From assembly GCF_900601905.1 (NCBI RefSeq), contig NZ_UWFA01000505.1:1-64000 (forward strand): a stretch of DNA of 64,000 bases, read 5' to 3'. A program made the position numbers and the translations under genes. The notes below the pieces were generated by a model. That model saw only the letters and a list, made by a program, of their open reading frames with translations, did not search any database and was not told the DNA's origin. Shown here piece by piece: positions 35,129 to 44,148 of the stretch. Each line of letters starts with the position of its first letter. Position 1 is the stretch's first letter. Source of the stretch: Pseudomonas viridiflava. Lineage in GTDB: Bacteria > Pseudomonadota > Gammaproteobacteria > Pseudomonadales > Pseudomonadaceae.

Positions 35129-35328
35129 CTTCGGGACAGCCTCGGGAAGGGGTGTGCTTTGAGGCCGTGCATTCTAGCCTAAACCGACTGTTTGAGCACC
35201 CGGAACGGGCAGATTGCAGGTGCCCGGATGTCGGCGTACACACTTGGCATCAAGAAAGCCCTGCTCTAGCAGACCCGAGCCTTGCTGTCGAGATATGGCG
35301 CCGGTCGTCCTTTGCGTATACTGCACCG

Positions 35329-36789
35329 ATGTTTTCCCAATCAGATCTCCGCCCTCGTTGTGCCAGATGGCTCATCGCAACCGGACTCTTCCTGATGCTC
35401 AGCGCCTGTGTGGATAAACCCAACACACTGGAGCGAGTCAAGGAGGATGGCGTTCTGCGCGTTGTGACTCGTAACAGCCCGGCGACCTATTTTCAGGATC
35501 GCAACGGTGAAACCGGTTTCGAGTATGAATTAGTTAAGCGTTTCGCCGAAGATCTGGGCGTCGAGCTAAAGATCGAAACCGCCGACAACCTCGACGACCT
35601 GTTCGACCAGATGCAAAAACCCGGGGGTCCGGTACTGGCAGCAGCCGGCCTGATCGACACCGAACAGCGCAAAAAGCAGGTGCGCTTTTCCCATCCTTAC
35701 CTCGACGTCACCCCTCAGGTTATCTACCGAAACGGGCAATCGCGCCCCACCGATGCCAGCGATCTGGTGGGCAAACGCATCACCGTGCTTAAAGGCAGCA
35801 GCCATGCAGAGCAGTTGGCGGCGCTGAAAGCGAAATATCCTGGCATCGAATACGAAGAATCCGACGCAGTTGAAGTCGTTGATCTGCTGCGCATGGTCGA
35901 CGAAGGGCAGACCGACCTGACCCTGGTCGATTCCAACGAACTGGCCATGAACCAGGTGTATTTCCCGAATGTGCGGGTGGCCTTCGACCTCGGCGATGGC
36001 AAGGAACAGCGTTGGGCCGTCGCGCCGGGTGAAGACAACAGCCTGCTCAATGAAATCAATGCCTACCTCGACAAGGTCAGCAAGAACGGGACGCTGCAGC
36101 GCCTCAAGGATCGCTACTACGGGCACGTCGACGTACTTGGCTATGTAGGTGCGTATACCTTTGCCCAGCACTTGCAGGAGCGGCTGCCCAAGTACGAAAA
36201 GCATTTCCAGGCATCAGCCAAGAAAGAACAGGTGGACTGGCGCCTGCTGGCCGCCATCGGTTATCAGGAGTCGCTGTGGCAACCGGGCGTGACCTCCAAA
36301 ACCGGGGTGCGCGGTCTGATGATGCTGACCCAGAATACGGCGCAGGCGATGGGCGTATCCAACCGACTGGATGCCAGACAGAGCATTCAGGGCGGCGCCA
36401 AGTACTTTGCCTACGTGAAGGATCAATTGGATGACAAGATCGTTGAGCCGGATCGTACGTGGTTCGCTCTGGCTTCCTACAACATCGGTGGCGGTCACCT
36501 TGAAGATGCGCGCAAATTGGCAGAGAACGAGGGCCTGAATCCAAATAAATGGCTCGACGTGAAGAAAATGTTGCCACGTCTTTCGCAGAAAAAGTGGTAC
36601 AGCAAGACCCGCTATGGCTACGCGCGAGGCGGCGAGCCGGTGCATTTCGTGGCCAACATTCGGCGTTATTACGACATTCTCACCTGGGTCACTCAGCCAC
36701 AGCTGGAAGGTAACCAGGTCGCGGAAGGCAATCTGCATGTACCTGCGGTGAACAAAACCAAGCCCGCCGAAGAAAACCCGCAGCTTTAA
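35329..36789 (+). CDS. mltF: Membrane-bound lytic murein transglycosylase F
   Basis: 486 residues. It is a lipoprotein with lipobox LSAC, lipidated Cys27. An SBP_bac_3-like regulatory domain (about 40-270) is followed by an SLT catalytic domain with the Glu in AIGYQESLWQP and GVRGLMMLT. It cleaves peptidoglycan to 1,6-anhydromuropeptides at the outer membrane. I chose the ATG at 35329 for the signal sequence; a GTG at 35152 would place about 60 non-signal residues in front. No ribosome site is visible before 35329. Confidence 0.92.
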   Translation: MFSQSDLRPRCARWLIATGLFLMLSACVDKPNTLERVKEDGVLRVVTRNSPATYFQDRNGETGFEYELVKRFAEDLGVELKIETADNLDDLFDQMQKPGGPVLAAAGLIDTEQRKKQVRFSHPYLDVTPQVIYRNGQSRPTDASDLVGKRITVLKGSSHAEQLAALKAKYPGIEYEESDAVEVVDLLRMVDEGQTDLTLVDSNELAMNQVYFPNVRVAFDLGDGKEQRWAVAPGEDNSLLNEINAYLDKVSKNGTLQRLKDRYYGHVDVLGYVGAYTFAQHLQERLPKYEKHFQASAKKEQVDWRLLAAIGYQESLWQPGVTSKTGVRGLMMLTQNTAQAMGVSNRLDARQSIQGGAKYFAYVKDQLDDKIVEPDRTWFALASYNIGGGHLEDARKLAENEGLNPNKWLDVKKMLPRLSQKKWYSKTRYGYARGGEPVHFVANIRRYYDILTWVTQPQLEGNQVAEGNLHVPAVNKTKPAEENPQL

Positions 36790-36821
36790 CCCCTGCGCTA
36801 TCACTAACGAAGGCAAACACC

Positions 36822-36913
36822 TGTGGGAGCGAATTCATTCGCGAATACGGAGTAATAGCCGCTAGGTATCTACCGAATTTACCGGCCTCTTCGCGAATGA
36901 ATTCGCTCCCACA
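36822..36913. repeat. REP inverted pair with EcoRI-type core
   Basis: TGTGGGAGCGAATTCATTCG and CGAATGAATTCGCTCCCACA are inverted after mltF. The core GAATTCATTC replaces GCTTGCTC of the other units. Confidence 0.9.
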
Positions 36914-36939
36914 GAGAATGCATTTCAATCCAACAGCGC

Positions 36940-37422
36940 TTACCCCTTAGCCCGTCTCATCCTGAAAAATTCACTGAGCATCGTCCCACACTCCTCTCCC
37001 AGCACCCCGCCTTCAAACAGCACGCGATGATTGAGAAACCCCTGAGTGAAAAACTGCCCCTGACTCTGGACGATCCCCGCCTTGGGCTCAAGCGCGCCGT
37101 AAACGACCCGGGCGATACGCGAATGAACAATCAGGCCTGCACACATGCTGCACGGCTCCAGCGTGACGTACAGCGTACTGCCCGGCAGCCGATAATTGTC
37201 GAGCGCCTGAGCGGCGGCGCGTATGGCGACCATTTCGGCATGGGCACTGGGATCGCTGCCACTGATGGGGCAGTTGAAACCACGACCAATGATTTCACCG
37301 CCCTGCACCAGCACCGCACCCACCGGCACTTCGCCCAGGGCCGCACCTTGAGCCGCCAGCATCAGGGCTTCACGCATGAAGTCCTGATCGCGACTGCGAT
37401 CGATGATTTGTGGCTGGCGCAT
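36940..37422 (-). CDS. tadA: tRNA-specific adenosine deaminase TadA
   Basis: 160 residues. The zinc deaminase motifs are HAE at 61-63 and PCSMC with C91 and C94. It converts A34 to inosine in tRNA-Arg(ACG), an essential step. Its ATG overlaps the stop of the multicopper oxidase gene (TGATG), so translation is probably coupled to it. Confidence 0.93.
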   Translation of the reverse strand: MRQPQIIDRSRDQDFMREALMLAAQGAALGEVPVGAVLVQGGEIIGRGFNCPISGSDPSAHAEMVAIRAAAQALDNYRLPGSTLYVTLEPCSMCAGLIVHSRIARVVYGALEPKAGIVQSQGQFFTQGFLNHRVLFEGGVLGEECGTMLSEFFRMRRAKG

Positions 37423-38795
37423 CAGGAAACCTCGATTGCTGCCATAAGGCCGGTTTCCATGTGATCAATCACATGGCAGTGGAACATCCACACGCCGGGA
37501 TTATCGGCAACCAGCGCCACCTGCGCACGCTCGTTTCTGCCCAGCAGGAAGGTGTCGGTGAAGTAGGGAATGATCTTTCTGCGGTTGGAGGCGATGACCT
37601 TGAAGCTCATGCCATGCAGGTGGATGGGATGTTGATATTGGGTCATGTTTTTGAGTTCAAAGATGTAGCTTTTGCCCAGTACCAGTTTCGCGATCGGCCG
37701 ATCCGCGCAAGTCTTGTCGGTGATATCCCAGGCCTGGCCATTGATCTGCCACAGGCTGGGCGGCTTGCCGTTATCGACATTCACCGACACCGAGCCCACC
37801 CATTCGAAATTGAAGTTGAGCTTTTCGGCGCTGTCCAGATCGGGCTCCGCAACCGGATTGGCAGGCAGTTCCGGCGGCCATTCACCCGGCGCATCAGTAT
37901 TGGCGACAGAGCGAAATGTCCCCAGCCGCACCGGGCCATTGCGAAATGACAACTCTTCACCGGCCGGCGGTGCCTTGATCGCCAGACAAATCCGCATGCC
38001 GGGGCCGAGCCAGTAATCCTTGCCCAAGGGCCGCGGCGTGACCGGATTGCCGTCCAGGGCATAAATCTGCGCCTCCGCCCCCGGAAGGTTGAGGCGGTAG
38101 GTCACCGTGTTATCCAGATTGAGAATCCGCACCCGAGTAATTTGCCCGGCAGGCAACTCGATCACGCCTTGGGGGATGCCATTGATCGTTGAGAGGCGAC
38201 CTGCCGTGCCTTCCCGAGCGGCCTCGCGAATCACGCTGAATTCGGTAAACGCGCCCACCTCATCCACATGCCAGCTTTTCAGGCTGACCGTGCGCTCATG
38301 CTTGAACCCGGTCGGCTCGCGCTCTTCGATGATCAGCGGTCCTACCAGCCCACGGCCCAGCTCTTCGCTGCTGCTCACATGGGGGTGATACCAATAGCTG
38401 CCAGCGTCTGGGACAAGGAATTTGTAATCAAAGTACTCGCCCGGCTTGACCGGCAATTGCGACACATAGGGCACGCCATCCATCTCCAGCGGCAACCGAA
38501 TGCCATGCCAGTGAATGGTGGTTTCGACCGGCAGATGATTGATGAAGCGCAAACGCAGCCATTCGCCCTGACGCACCCGTAACTCAGTGCCGGGCGCGGA
38601 ACCGCCAAATGCCCAGGCAGGGGTCTGATGCCCAGCCACCAGTTCGACATCCAGAGGCGCCGCGATCAATTCAAAATCGTGCCCCTCCCCTGGCCCTCGA
38701 CAGCCCAGCCAATACCGTGAAGCACCGCCAGCGCCCAAACCAACGGCGGCAAGACCGACCAGGCCTCCGAGTACTTGTCGACGGGTAAAGGACAT
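37422..38795 (-). CDS. Tat-exported multicopper oxidase
   Basis: 457 residues. A twin-arginine signal (SFTRRQVLGGLVGLAAVG, 2-19) leads to three cupredoxin domains. Copper ligands are visible in HWHG (95-98), HPHV (137-140), HPIHLHG and HCHVIDHMETGLM near the C-terminus, so both T1 and T2/T3 centres look intact. No Met-rich copper-resistance segment is seen, so laccase-like or cuprous-oxidase roles are both open. The ATG at 38795 is set by the Tat signal. A 7-bp inverted repeat lies upstream. Confidence 0.88.
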   Translation of the reverse strand: MSFTRRQVLGGLVGLAAVGLGAGGASRYWLGCRGPGEGHDFELIAAPLDVELVAGHQTPAWAFGGSAPGTELRVRQGEWLRLRFINHLPVETTIHWHGIRLPLEMDGVPYVSQLPVKPGEYFDYKFLVPDAGSYWYHPHVSSSEELGRGLVGPLIIEEREPTGFKHERTVSLKSWHVDEVGAFTEFSVIREAAREGTAGRLSTINGIPQGVIELPAGQITRVRILNLDNTVTYRLNLPGAEAQIYALDGNPVTPRPLGKDYWLGPGMRICLAIKAPPAGEELSFRNGPVRLGTFRSVANTDAPGEWPPELPANPVAEPDLDSAEKLNFNFEWVGSVSVNVDNGKPPSLWQINGQAWDITDKTCADRPIAKLVLGKSYIFELKNMTQYQHPIHLHGMSFKVIASNRRKIIPYFTDTFLLGRNERAQVALVADNPGVWMFHCHVIDHMETGLMAAIEVS

Positions 38796-38846
38796 AAAAG
38801 CAGGCACCTCTAAATCAAGCGGGCGCACCTGAGGGTCGATGCGCGG

Positions 38847-38873
38847 GGCAAATACGATACACCTGCATTTGCC
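38847..38873. promoter_or_regulatory. GGCAAAT/ATTTGCC inverted repeat before the multicopper oxidase
   Basis: Perfect 7-bp arms at 38847-38853 and 38867-38873 lie about 55-80 bp upstream of the ATG. Possible operator; the regulator is unknown. Confidence 0.35.
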
Positions 38874-38905
38874 AAATCAAAACACCGGATCTGGTCCCTG
38901 CCTGA

Positions 38906-39463
38906 TCAGTTCGCGCCAGCATCTTTTTTGGGAACGCCAACGGTTTTGCGCTCACCGGTAGCCGAGACTTCGTATACGTTCATGACCCACGTGTCGGCGA
39001 TCACGGTTTCTACCACGTAGTTCTTCTTGGCTTGCGGCGTGAACTGCTGCGCAGCAGGCTGCGCCTTGTCGAACGGTGTAGGCATCGGAATACCGTTGAA
39101 GGTAAACGGTTTGTCCTTGACCGTGCCTTCTACGTACAGCGTTTTGTCGGCCTCGACCAGCTTGGTGATGCTGTCAGTACCACCTGCCATTTTCTTCAGA
39201 TAAGCCGGTATGCGCTTGAAATAAGCAGAGTCATAAACACGATCACCCGCACTTTGAAATCCACCATTGGCATACCAGTACGTGTAACTGACAGGGCGAT
39301 CACCCTCACCGCCGATGGTACGGAATGTCACGCTGGCTTGATGGTCATTCATGGCCAGTGGAACCACCGGCTCGGAAGTAAGATCACCCGCCTGACGACT
39401 GCTGCAGCCAGTCATGACCAGTGCGAAAGTGAGCGCTAACGGAAACGCCAAAGAAGTTTTCAT
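38906..39463 (-). CDS. Hypothetical lipoprotein
   Basis: 185 residues, signal peptide with lipobox VMTGC and lipidated Cys20. The rest is soluble and mixed alpha/beta, with no Cys after the lipobox and a Lys/Asp-rich C-terminus. I do not recognise the family. It sits upstream of the oxidase gene on the same strand, about 110 bp away. Confidence 0.75.
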   Translation of the reverse strand: MKTSLAFPLALTFALVMTGCSSRQAGDLTSEPVVPLAMNDHQASVTFRTIGGEGDRPVSYTYWYANGGFQSAGDRVYDSAYFKRIPAYLKKMAGGTDSITKLVEADKTLYVEGTVKDKPFTFNGIPMPTPFDKAQPAAQQFTPQAKKNYVVETVIADTWVMNVYEVSATGERKTVGVPKKDAGAN

Positions 39464-39662
39464 TCGATCCCTGAACAGGCTTGAAGAAGGCCTGTGTAGA
39501 GCGGTTTATGGAGCGAAAGTTCCCTGTACGCTGCCGTGACCGATGGGAATTACTCCTGCTATAGGAGCCACACCGTTGACTCAAGATCCATTGTCAGCAG
39601 GAGCACGCTCTTCGCCTGCTCATACAATAAACCGGCCCCCGGCTACACAACCTGTGCGTGTA

Positions 39663-40211
39663 TCAATGACGACTCGTTGCATTTATATAGGCCGACTTCA
39701 ACGAAAGCCTGATCGCGGCCAATGTCTCAGAGTTAAGCGTCGCGAGATCCGCGCGAATCAGTTGCTGGCCTGGAGCATGAATTTTTACGATGCCCTTCCC
39801 TTTGTACTCCGCAGCGCCGACGAGGACTGCAATCTCAGCCTGGCAGGCGTAGTAAGCGGGATCGCTCCAGGTTTTTAAGAAAATCCGTTCTATGACGACT
39901 TTCACCTTCGTCGCAGACTGCGGCCTGGATTCAAGCGCCTCCTGAACAAACGTCCCCCAATCCTTTATCGGCAGCGCGGCATACCCCTCATATAAGGAGC
40001 CGTTGTAATTGGCCGCATGCCATACGATGTTGCTACGTTCAGTGCAGGCCGAGCAATTCTCGCCGCCCGTGACTGCGGTGACATCGACATCGATGGATCG
40101 CTGTTTGAGCGCCGCCAGCTCTGTTTCAGACGTGTAGGCGGCAAAGTGAAGCTGGTTCGTTGTACAGCCGGCCAACAGACTCAACAGGACGATTGTAAAA
40201 AACCTGGACAT
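39663..40211 (-). CDS. Hypothetical lipoprotein with CxxC
   Basis: 182 residues, lipobox LLAGC with lipidated Cys16, then a C53-x-x-C56 pair (ENCSAC) and another Cys near YYACQAE. The C-terminal RLSLKSAYINATSRH has no membrane helix. Not recognised. Its coding sequence looks somewhat AT-richer than its neighbours, by eye only. It is separated from guaA by a terminator. Confidence 0.72.
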   Translation of the reverse strand: MSRFFTIVLLSLLAGCTTNQLHFAAYTSETELAALKQRSIDVDVTAVTGGENCSACTERSNIVWHAANYNGSLYEGYAALPIKDWGTFVQEALESRPQSATKVKVVIERIFLKTWSDPAYYACQAEIAVLVGAAEYKGKGIVKIHAPGQQLIRADLATLNSETLAAIRLSLKSAYINATSRH

Positions 40212-40236
40212 TCATAATCTCTGGCGGTGGGTTCAT

Positions 40237-40263
40237 AAAAAACCCGCGATTACGCGGGCTTTT
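40237..40263 (-). terminator. Terminator after guaA
   Basis: Minus strand: AGCCCGCG-TAAT-CGCGGGT stem-loop followed by six T. Confidence 0.88.
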
Positions 40264-40282
40264 CAGGTTTAGCTGAGCGGGA

Positions 40283-41860
40283 TCATTCCCACTCAATCGT
40301 CGCCGGCGGCTTGCTCGACACATCGTAGGTCACGCGGGAGATGCCTTCGATTTCGTTGATGATCCGGCCGCTGACGGTTTCCAGCAGCTCGTAAGGCAGG
40401 TGTGCCCAACGCGCGGTCATGAAGTCGATGGTTTCTACGGCGCGCAGTGCGACTACCCACGCGTAGCGACGGCCATCGCCGACGACGCCAACGGATTTAA
40501 CCGGCTGGAAGACCACGAACGCCTGACTGACTTTGTGGTACCAGTCAGCCTTGCGCAGCTCTTCGATGAAGATGTGGTCGGCACGACGCAGCAGGTCGGC
40601 GTATTCCTTCTTCACTTCACCGAGGATCCGCACACCCAGGCCAGGGCCGGGGAATGGGTGACGGTAGACCATGTCGTACGGCAGGCCGAGTTCCAGACCC
40701 AGGCGACGTACTTCGTCCTTGAACAGTTCGCGCAGCGGCTCGACCAGCTTGAGGTTCATTTCTTCCGGCAGGCCGCCCACGTTGTGGTGCGACTTGATCA
40801 CGTGCGCCTTGCCGCTTTTCGCGCCAGCGGATTCGATGACGTCCGGATAGATCGTGCCCTGGGCCAGGAACTTGATGTTATCGAGCTTGCAGGATTCGGC
40901 ATCGAACACGTCGATGAAGGTACGACCAATGATCTTGCGCTTCTTCTCCGGGTCGCTCTCGCCAGCCAGATTGTCGAGGAACTGATCCTGGGCGTTGGCG
41001 CGGATCACCTTGACGCCCATGTTCTCGGCGAACATGGCCATCACTTGCTCGCCTTCGTGCAGGCGCAGCAAGCCGTTATCGACGAAGACGCACGTCAGTT
41101 GATCGCCGATGGCCTTGTGCAATAGCGCGGCAACCACGGAGGAGTCAACGCCGCCGGACAGACCCAGCAATACGTTGTCAGTACCCACTTGGGCACGGAC
41201 CTGCGCGATGGCGTCTTCAGCGATGTGCGACGGCGTCCACAGTGCTTCGCAACCGCAGATATCGAGGATGAAGCGCGACAGGATGCGGCCGCCTTGCTTG
41301 GTGTGGGTCACTTCCGGGTGGAACTGCACGCCGTAATAGCCGCGCGTGTCGTCGGCCATGCCGGCAATCGGGCAGCTCGGGGTACTGGCCAGGACGTGAA
41401 AGCCCTGTGGGATCTCTGTGACTTTGTCGCCGTGGCTCATCCATACATCGAGACCGAAGACGCCGTCAGCATCAACGTGGTCTTCGATGCCGTCCAGCAC
41501 GCGGCTTTTGCCGACGATATCCACACGGGCATAACCGAATTCGCGCATGTCCGAACCCTGAACGCGACCGCCCAGTTGTTCAGCCATGGTTTGCATGCCG
41601 TAGCAGATACCGAAAACCGGCACGTTCAGGTCGAACACGGCTTGCGGCGCACGCGGGCTGTCGGCCTCATGTACGGATTCAGGGCCGCCAGCGAGGATGA
41701 TCCCGCGCGGGTTGAATTCGCGAATCGCTTCGTCGTCCATGTCGAACGGATGCAGCTCGCAATACACGCCGATTTCACGCACGCGGCGGGCGATCAGCTG
41801 GGTGTACTGGGAACCGAAGTCGAGGATCAGGATACGGTGGGCGTGAATGTCGAGGGCCAT
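40283..41860 (-). CDS. guaA: GMP synthase (glutamine-hydrolysing)
   Basis: 525 residues. The glutamine amidotransferase half has nucleophile Cys86 (FGICYGMQ). The ATP-pyrophosphatase half has GLSGGVDSSV and a C-terminal dimerisation domain. It makes GMP from XMP, directly after the GuaB step. The intergenic gap to guaB is 105 nt and contains a hairpin. Confidence 0.97.
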   Translation of the reverse strand: MALDIHAHRILILDFGSQYTQLIARRVREIGVYCELHPFDMDDEAIREFNPRGIILAGGPESVHEADSPRAPQAVFDLNVPVFGICYGMQTMAEQLGGRVQGSDMREFGYARVDIVGKSRVLDGIEDHVDADGVFGLDVWMSHGDKVTEIPQGFHVLASTPSCPIAGMADDTRGYYGVQFHPEVTHTKQGGRILSRFILDICGCEALWTPSHIAEDAIAQVRAQVGTDNVLLGLSGGVDSSVVAALLHKAIGDQLTCVFVDNGLLRLHEGEQVMAMFAENMGVKVIRANAQDQFLDNLAGESDPEKKRKIIGRTFIDVFDAESCKLDNIKFLAQGTIYPDVIESAGAKSGKAHVIKSHHNVGGLPEEMNLKLVEPLRELFKDEVRRLGLELGLPYDMVYRHPFPGPGLGVRILGEVKKEYADLLRRADHIFIEELRKADWYHKVSQAFVVFQPVKSVGVVGDGRRYAWVVALRAVETIDFMTARWAHLPYELLETVSGRIINEIEGISRVTYDVSSKPPATIEWE

Positions 41861-41871
41861 GACTCATTCTC

Positions 41872-41913
41872 GTCAAAAAACAGAAACGACACGGGGCTGC
41901 GTCAACAGCCCCG
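41872..41913 (-). terminator. Attenuator-like hairpin between guaB and guaA
   Basis: CGGGGCTG at 41892-41899 and CAGCCCCG at 41906-41913 form an 8-bp stem with a 6-nt loop. On the minus strand a U-rich stretch (GTTTCTGTTTTTT) follows. It may end part of the guaB transcripts before guaA. Confidence 0.5.
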
Positions 41914-41965
41914 GTTATAAAACTCGTTGGATTGCATCGCGGCGCACACCGCAATGCACTCCGGA

Positions 41966-43435
41966 TCAACCGACGCGGTAGTTCGGCGCTTCCTTGGTGA
42001 TCTGCACGTCATGGACGTGGGATTCAGCCATACCGGCACCGGTGATACGCACGAACTCAGGCTTGGTGCGCATCTCTTCGATGTCGGCACTGCCGGTGTA
42101 GCCCATGGAGGAACGCAGGCCGCCCATCAGTTGATGGATGATCGCTGACAGCGAACCCTTGTAGGCCACACGACCTTCGATACCTTCCGGCACCAGCTTT
42201 TCGGCGCCTTCGGACGAATCCTGGAAGTAGCGATCCGAAGAACCCTGAGCCTGGGACATGGCGCCCAGCGAGCCCATGCCGCGGTAAGCCTTGTACGAGC
42301 GGCCCTGGAACAGTTCGATTTCGCCTGGGGCTTCTTCGGTACCGGCAAACATCGAACCCATCATCACGCAGCTTGCGCCTGCAACGATGGCCTTGGACAG
42401 GTCGCCGGAAAAGCGGATACCGCCGTCGGCGATCAACGGAACGCCAGTGCCTTCAAGGGCCGCGGAGACGTTGGCGATGGCGCTGATTTGCGGAACGCCG
42501 ACACCGGCGACGATGCGCGTGGTGCAGATCGAGCCTGGGCCGATACCGACCTTGACCGCGTCGGCGCCAGCAGCAACCAGAGCCTTGGCAGCAGCGCCAG
42601 TGGCGATGTTGCCGCCGATGACCTGGACTTCAGGGAAGTTCTCTTTCACCCAGCGAACGCGGTCGATCACACCTTTGGAGTGACCGTGCGCGGTATCGAC
42701 TACCACTACGTCAACACCGGCAGCGACCAGCGCGCTGACGCGCTCTCCGGTGTCTTTACCTGTGCCGACTGCCGCGCCAACACGCAGACGACCCTGGTCG
42801 TCCTTGCTGGCCAGCGGGTAGGCCTTGGCTTTTTCGATGTCCTTGACGGTCATCATGCCCTTGAGCGCGAACTGGGCGTCGACGATCAGGACTTTTTCCA
42901 GACGGTGCTTGTGCAGCAGCTCGCGGACTTCATTCTTGTCAGCGCCTTCACGGACCGTGACCAGACGCTCTTTGGGCGTCATCACTTCGCGGACAGGGAC
43001 ATCCAGACGATTTTCGAAGCGCACGTCGCGTGACGTCACGATGCCGACCAGGTCGCCATCATGCAGCACCGGTACACCGGAAATGTTGTGCAGACGGGTG
43101 AGTTCGAACAGGTCACGCACCGTGGCGTCAGCCTCGATGGTGATCGGGTCTTTGACGACACCGGCTTCGAACTTCTTGACCTTGCGGACTTCGGCAGCTT
43201 GCTGCTCGATGGTCATGTTCTTGTGGATCACACCGATACCGCCTTCCTGAGCCATGGCAATCGCCAGACGGGCTTCAGTCACGGTGTCCATTGCAGCGGA
43301 AACCAGGGGGATATTCAGTTCGATGCCACGGGTCAAACGGGTTTTCAGACTGACTTCGTTGGGCAGTACCTCGGAATAACCGGGTACAAGGAGAATGTCG
43401 TCGAAAGTAAGTGCTTCTTGGCTGATACGCAGCAT
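41966..43435 (-). CDS. guaB: IMP dehydrogenase
   Basis: 489 residues. It is a TIM barrel with the catalytic Cys in GSICTTRIVAG and a tandem CBS pair inserted at about residues 95-205. It oxidises IMP to XMP, the committed step to GMP. The ATG at 43435 gives the family start MLRISQEALTFDD; the upstream frame is not conserved. Confidence 0.97.
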   Translation of the reverse strand: MLRISQEALTFDDILLVPGYSEVLPNEVSLKTRLTRGIELNIPLVSAAMDTVTEARLAIAMAQEGGIGVIHKNMTIEQQAAEVRKVKKFEAGVVKDPITIEADATVRDLFELTRLHNISGVPVLHDGDLVGIVTSRDVRFENRLDVPVREVMTPKERLVTVREGADKNEVRELLHKHRLEKVLIVDAQFALKGMMTVKDIEKAKAYPLASKDDQGRLRVGAAVGTGKDTGERVSALVAAGVDVVVVDTAHGHSKGVIDRVRWVKENFPEVQVIGGNIATGAAAKALVAAGADAVKVGIGPGSICTTRIVAGVGVPQISAIANVSAALEGTGVPLIADGGIRFSGDLSKAIVAGASCVMMGSMFAGTEEAPGEIELFQGRSYKAYRGMGSLGAMSQAQGSSDRYFQDSSEGAEKLVPEGIEGRVAYKGSLSAIIHQLMGGLRSSMGYTGSADIEEMRTKPEFVRITGAGMAESHVHDVQITKEAPNYRVG

Positions 43436-43471
43436 CGCGGGGGCTCCCGAGCGGGAAATTGGAAGCGCGCC

Positions 43472-43500
43472 ATTATACCCAGACACCCTCGTCGGCTCAA
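43472..43500 (-). promoter_or_regulatory. Sigma-70 promoter of guaBA
   Basis: On the minus strand, TTGAGC (43495-43500) and a perfect TATAAT (43472-43477) with a 17-bp spacer, about 37 bp before the guaB ATG. Confidence 0.75.
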
Positions 43501-43529
43501 CGTAAACCTCAGCCTATTATCAAAGCCTG

Positions 43530-44078
43530 TTATAGGCGCACTTTGACGAAGGAAACCGGACGATCCAGACGTTCGGCGAAGTCATCCAGAAAGCTCTGTT
43601 TGAAGGATGCGTCCAGCCAGTCATTGAAGATGAACCCCAGGTTGGAAAAACCGCAGGGTTCAAGAAACAGAAAGCCATTGATGTCGTCTTCATGCCGGCA
43701 TTCCGGGCAGATGAAGTTATCGGTATGGCCAGGCATCCATTCTTCGAGACTGTCGAACAGCGCTTCACCTATTTCCTTGCGGCATTCGGGGCAACCGGCT
43801 TCTTCGGCGAAATCCTTGAGGGGCGTGAAGATGCAGCGCCTGGTGACAATCTCCAGGCCGTTGACTGGTTTGCCAAAGGGCAATGCATCCGGGTTTTCGA
43901 CTACTTTGCGGGCACCGGGGGCGATGGCATAGGCCATTTTGTTGTAGGTGCGGCCACACGTCGTCAGCTCCGGCTCGACCACGTTGAGCTTGACCAGCCA
44001 GCGCAAGATCAGACGCGCCCTGGCCTCGCGGCCGGGGTAACCGGAAATCTGCGGGACGATAATGCTTTGGCTGTTCAT
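43530..44078 (-). CDS. Conserved protein with two CPEC motifs, function unknown
   Basis: 182 residues. Two CPEC pairs (96-99 and 124-127) could form a zinc ribbon. The N-terminal part (PGREARARLILRWL) resembles a small helical DNA- or RNA-binding segment, but I cannot name it. Pseudomonas orthologues are sometimes labelled sugar ABC transporter ATPase; no Walker or signature motif is present, so I reject that label. The ATG at 44078 is chosen over the longer frame, which overlaps the TauE/SafE gene. Confidence 0.75.
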   Translation of the reverse strand: MNSQSIIVPQISGYPGREARARLILRWLVKLNVVEPELTTCGRTYNKMAYAIAPGARKVVENPDALPFGKPVNGLEIVTRRCIFTPLKDFAEEAGCPECRKEIGEALFDSLEEWMPGHTDNFICPECRHEDDINGFLFLEPCGFSNLGFIFNDWLDASFKQSFLDDFAERLDRPVSFVKVRL

Positions 44079-44148
44079 GGCGGCGGTCACTGAGCTGTGT
44101 TCGAAGGGCGGCAGCTTAATGCCCCCGCCGCTCAGGTCAAGCCCGGGA

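Noticed and set aside
43530..44078. Sugar ABC transporter ATPase label
   Set aside because: No Walker A, signature or Walker B sequence, and the protein is too short.
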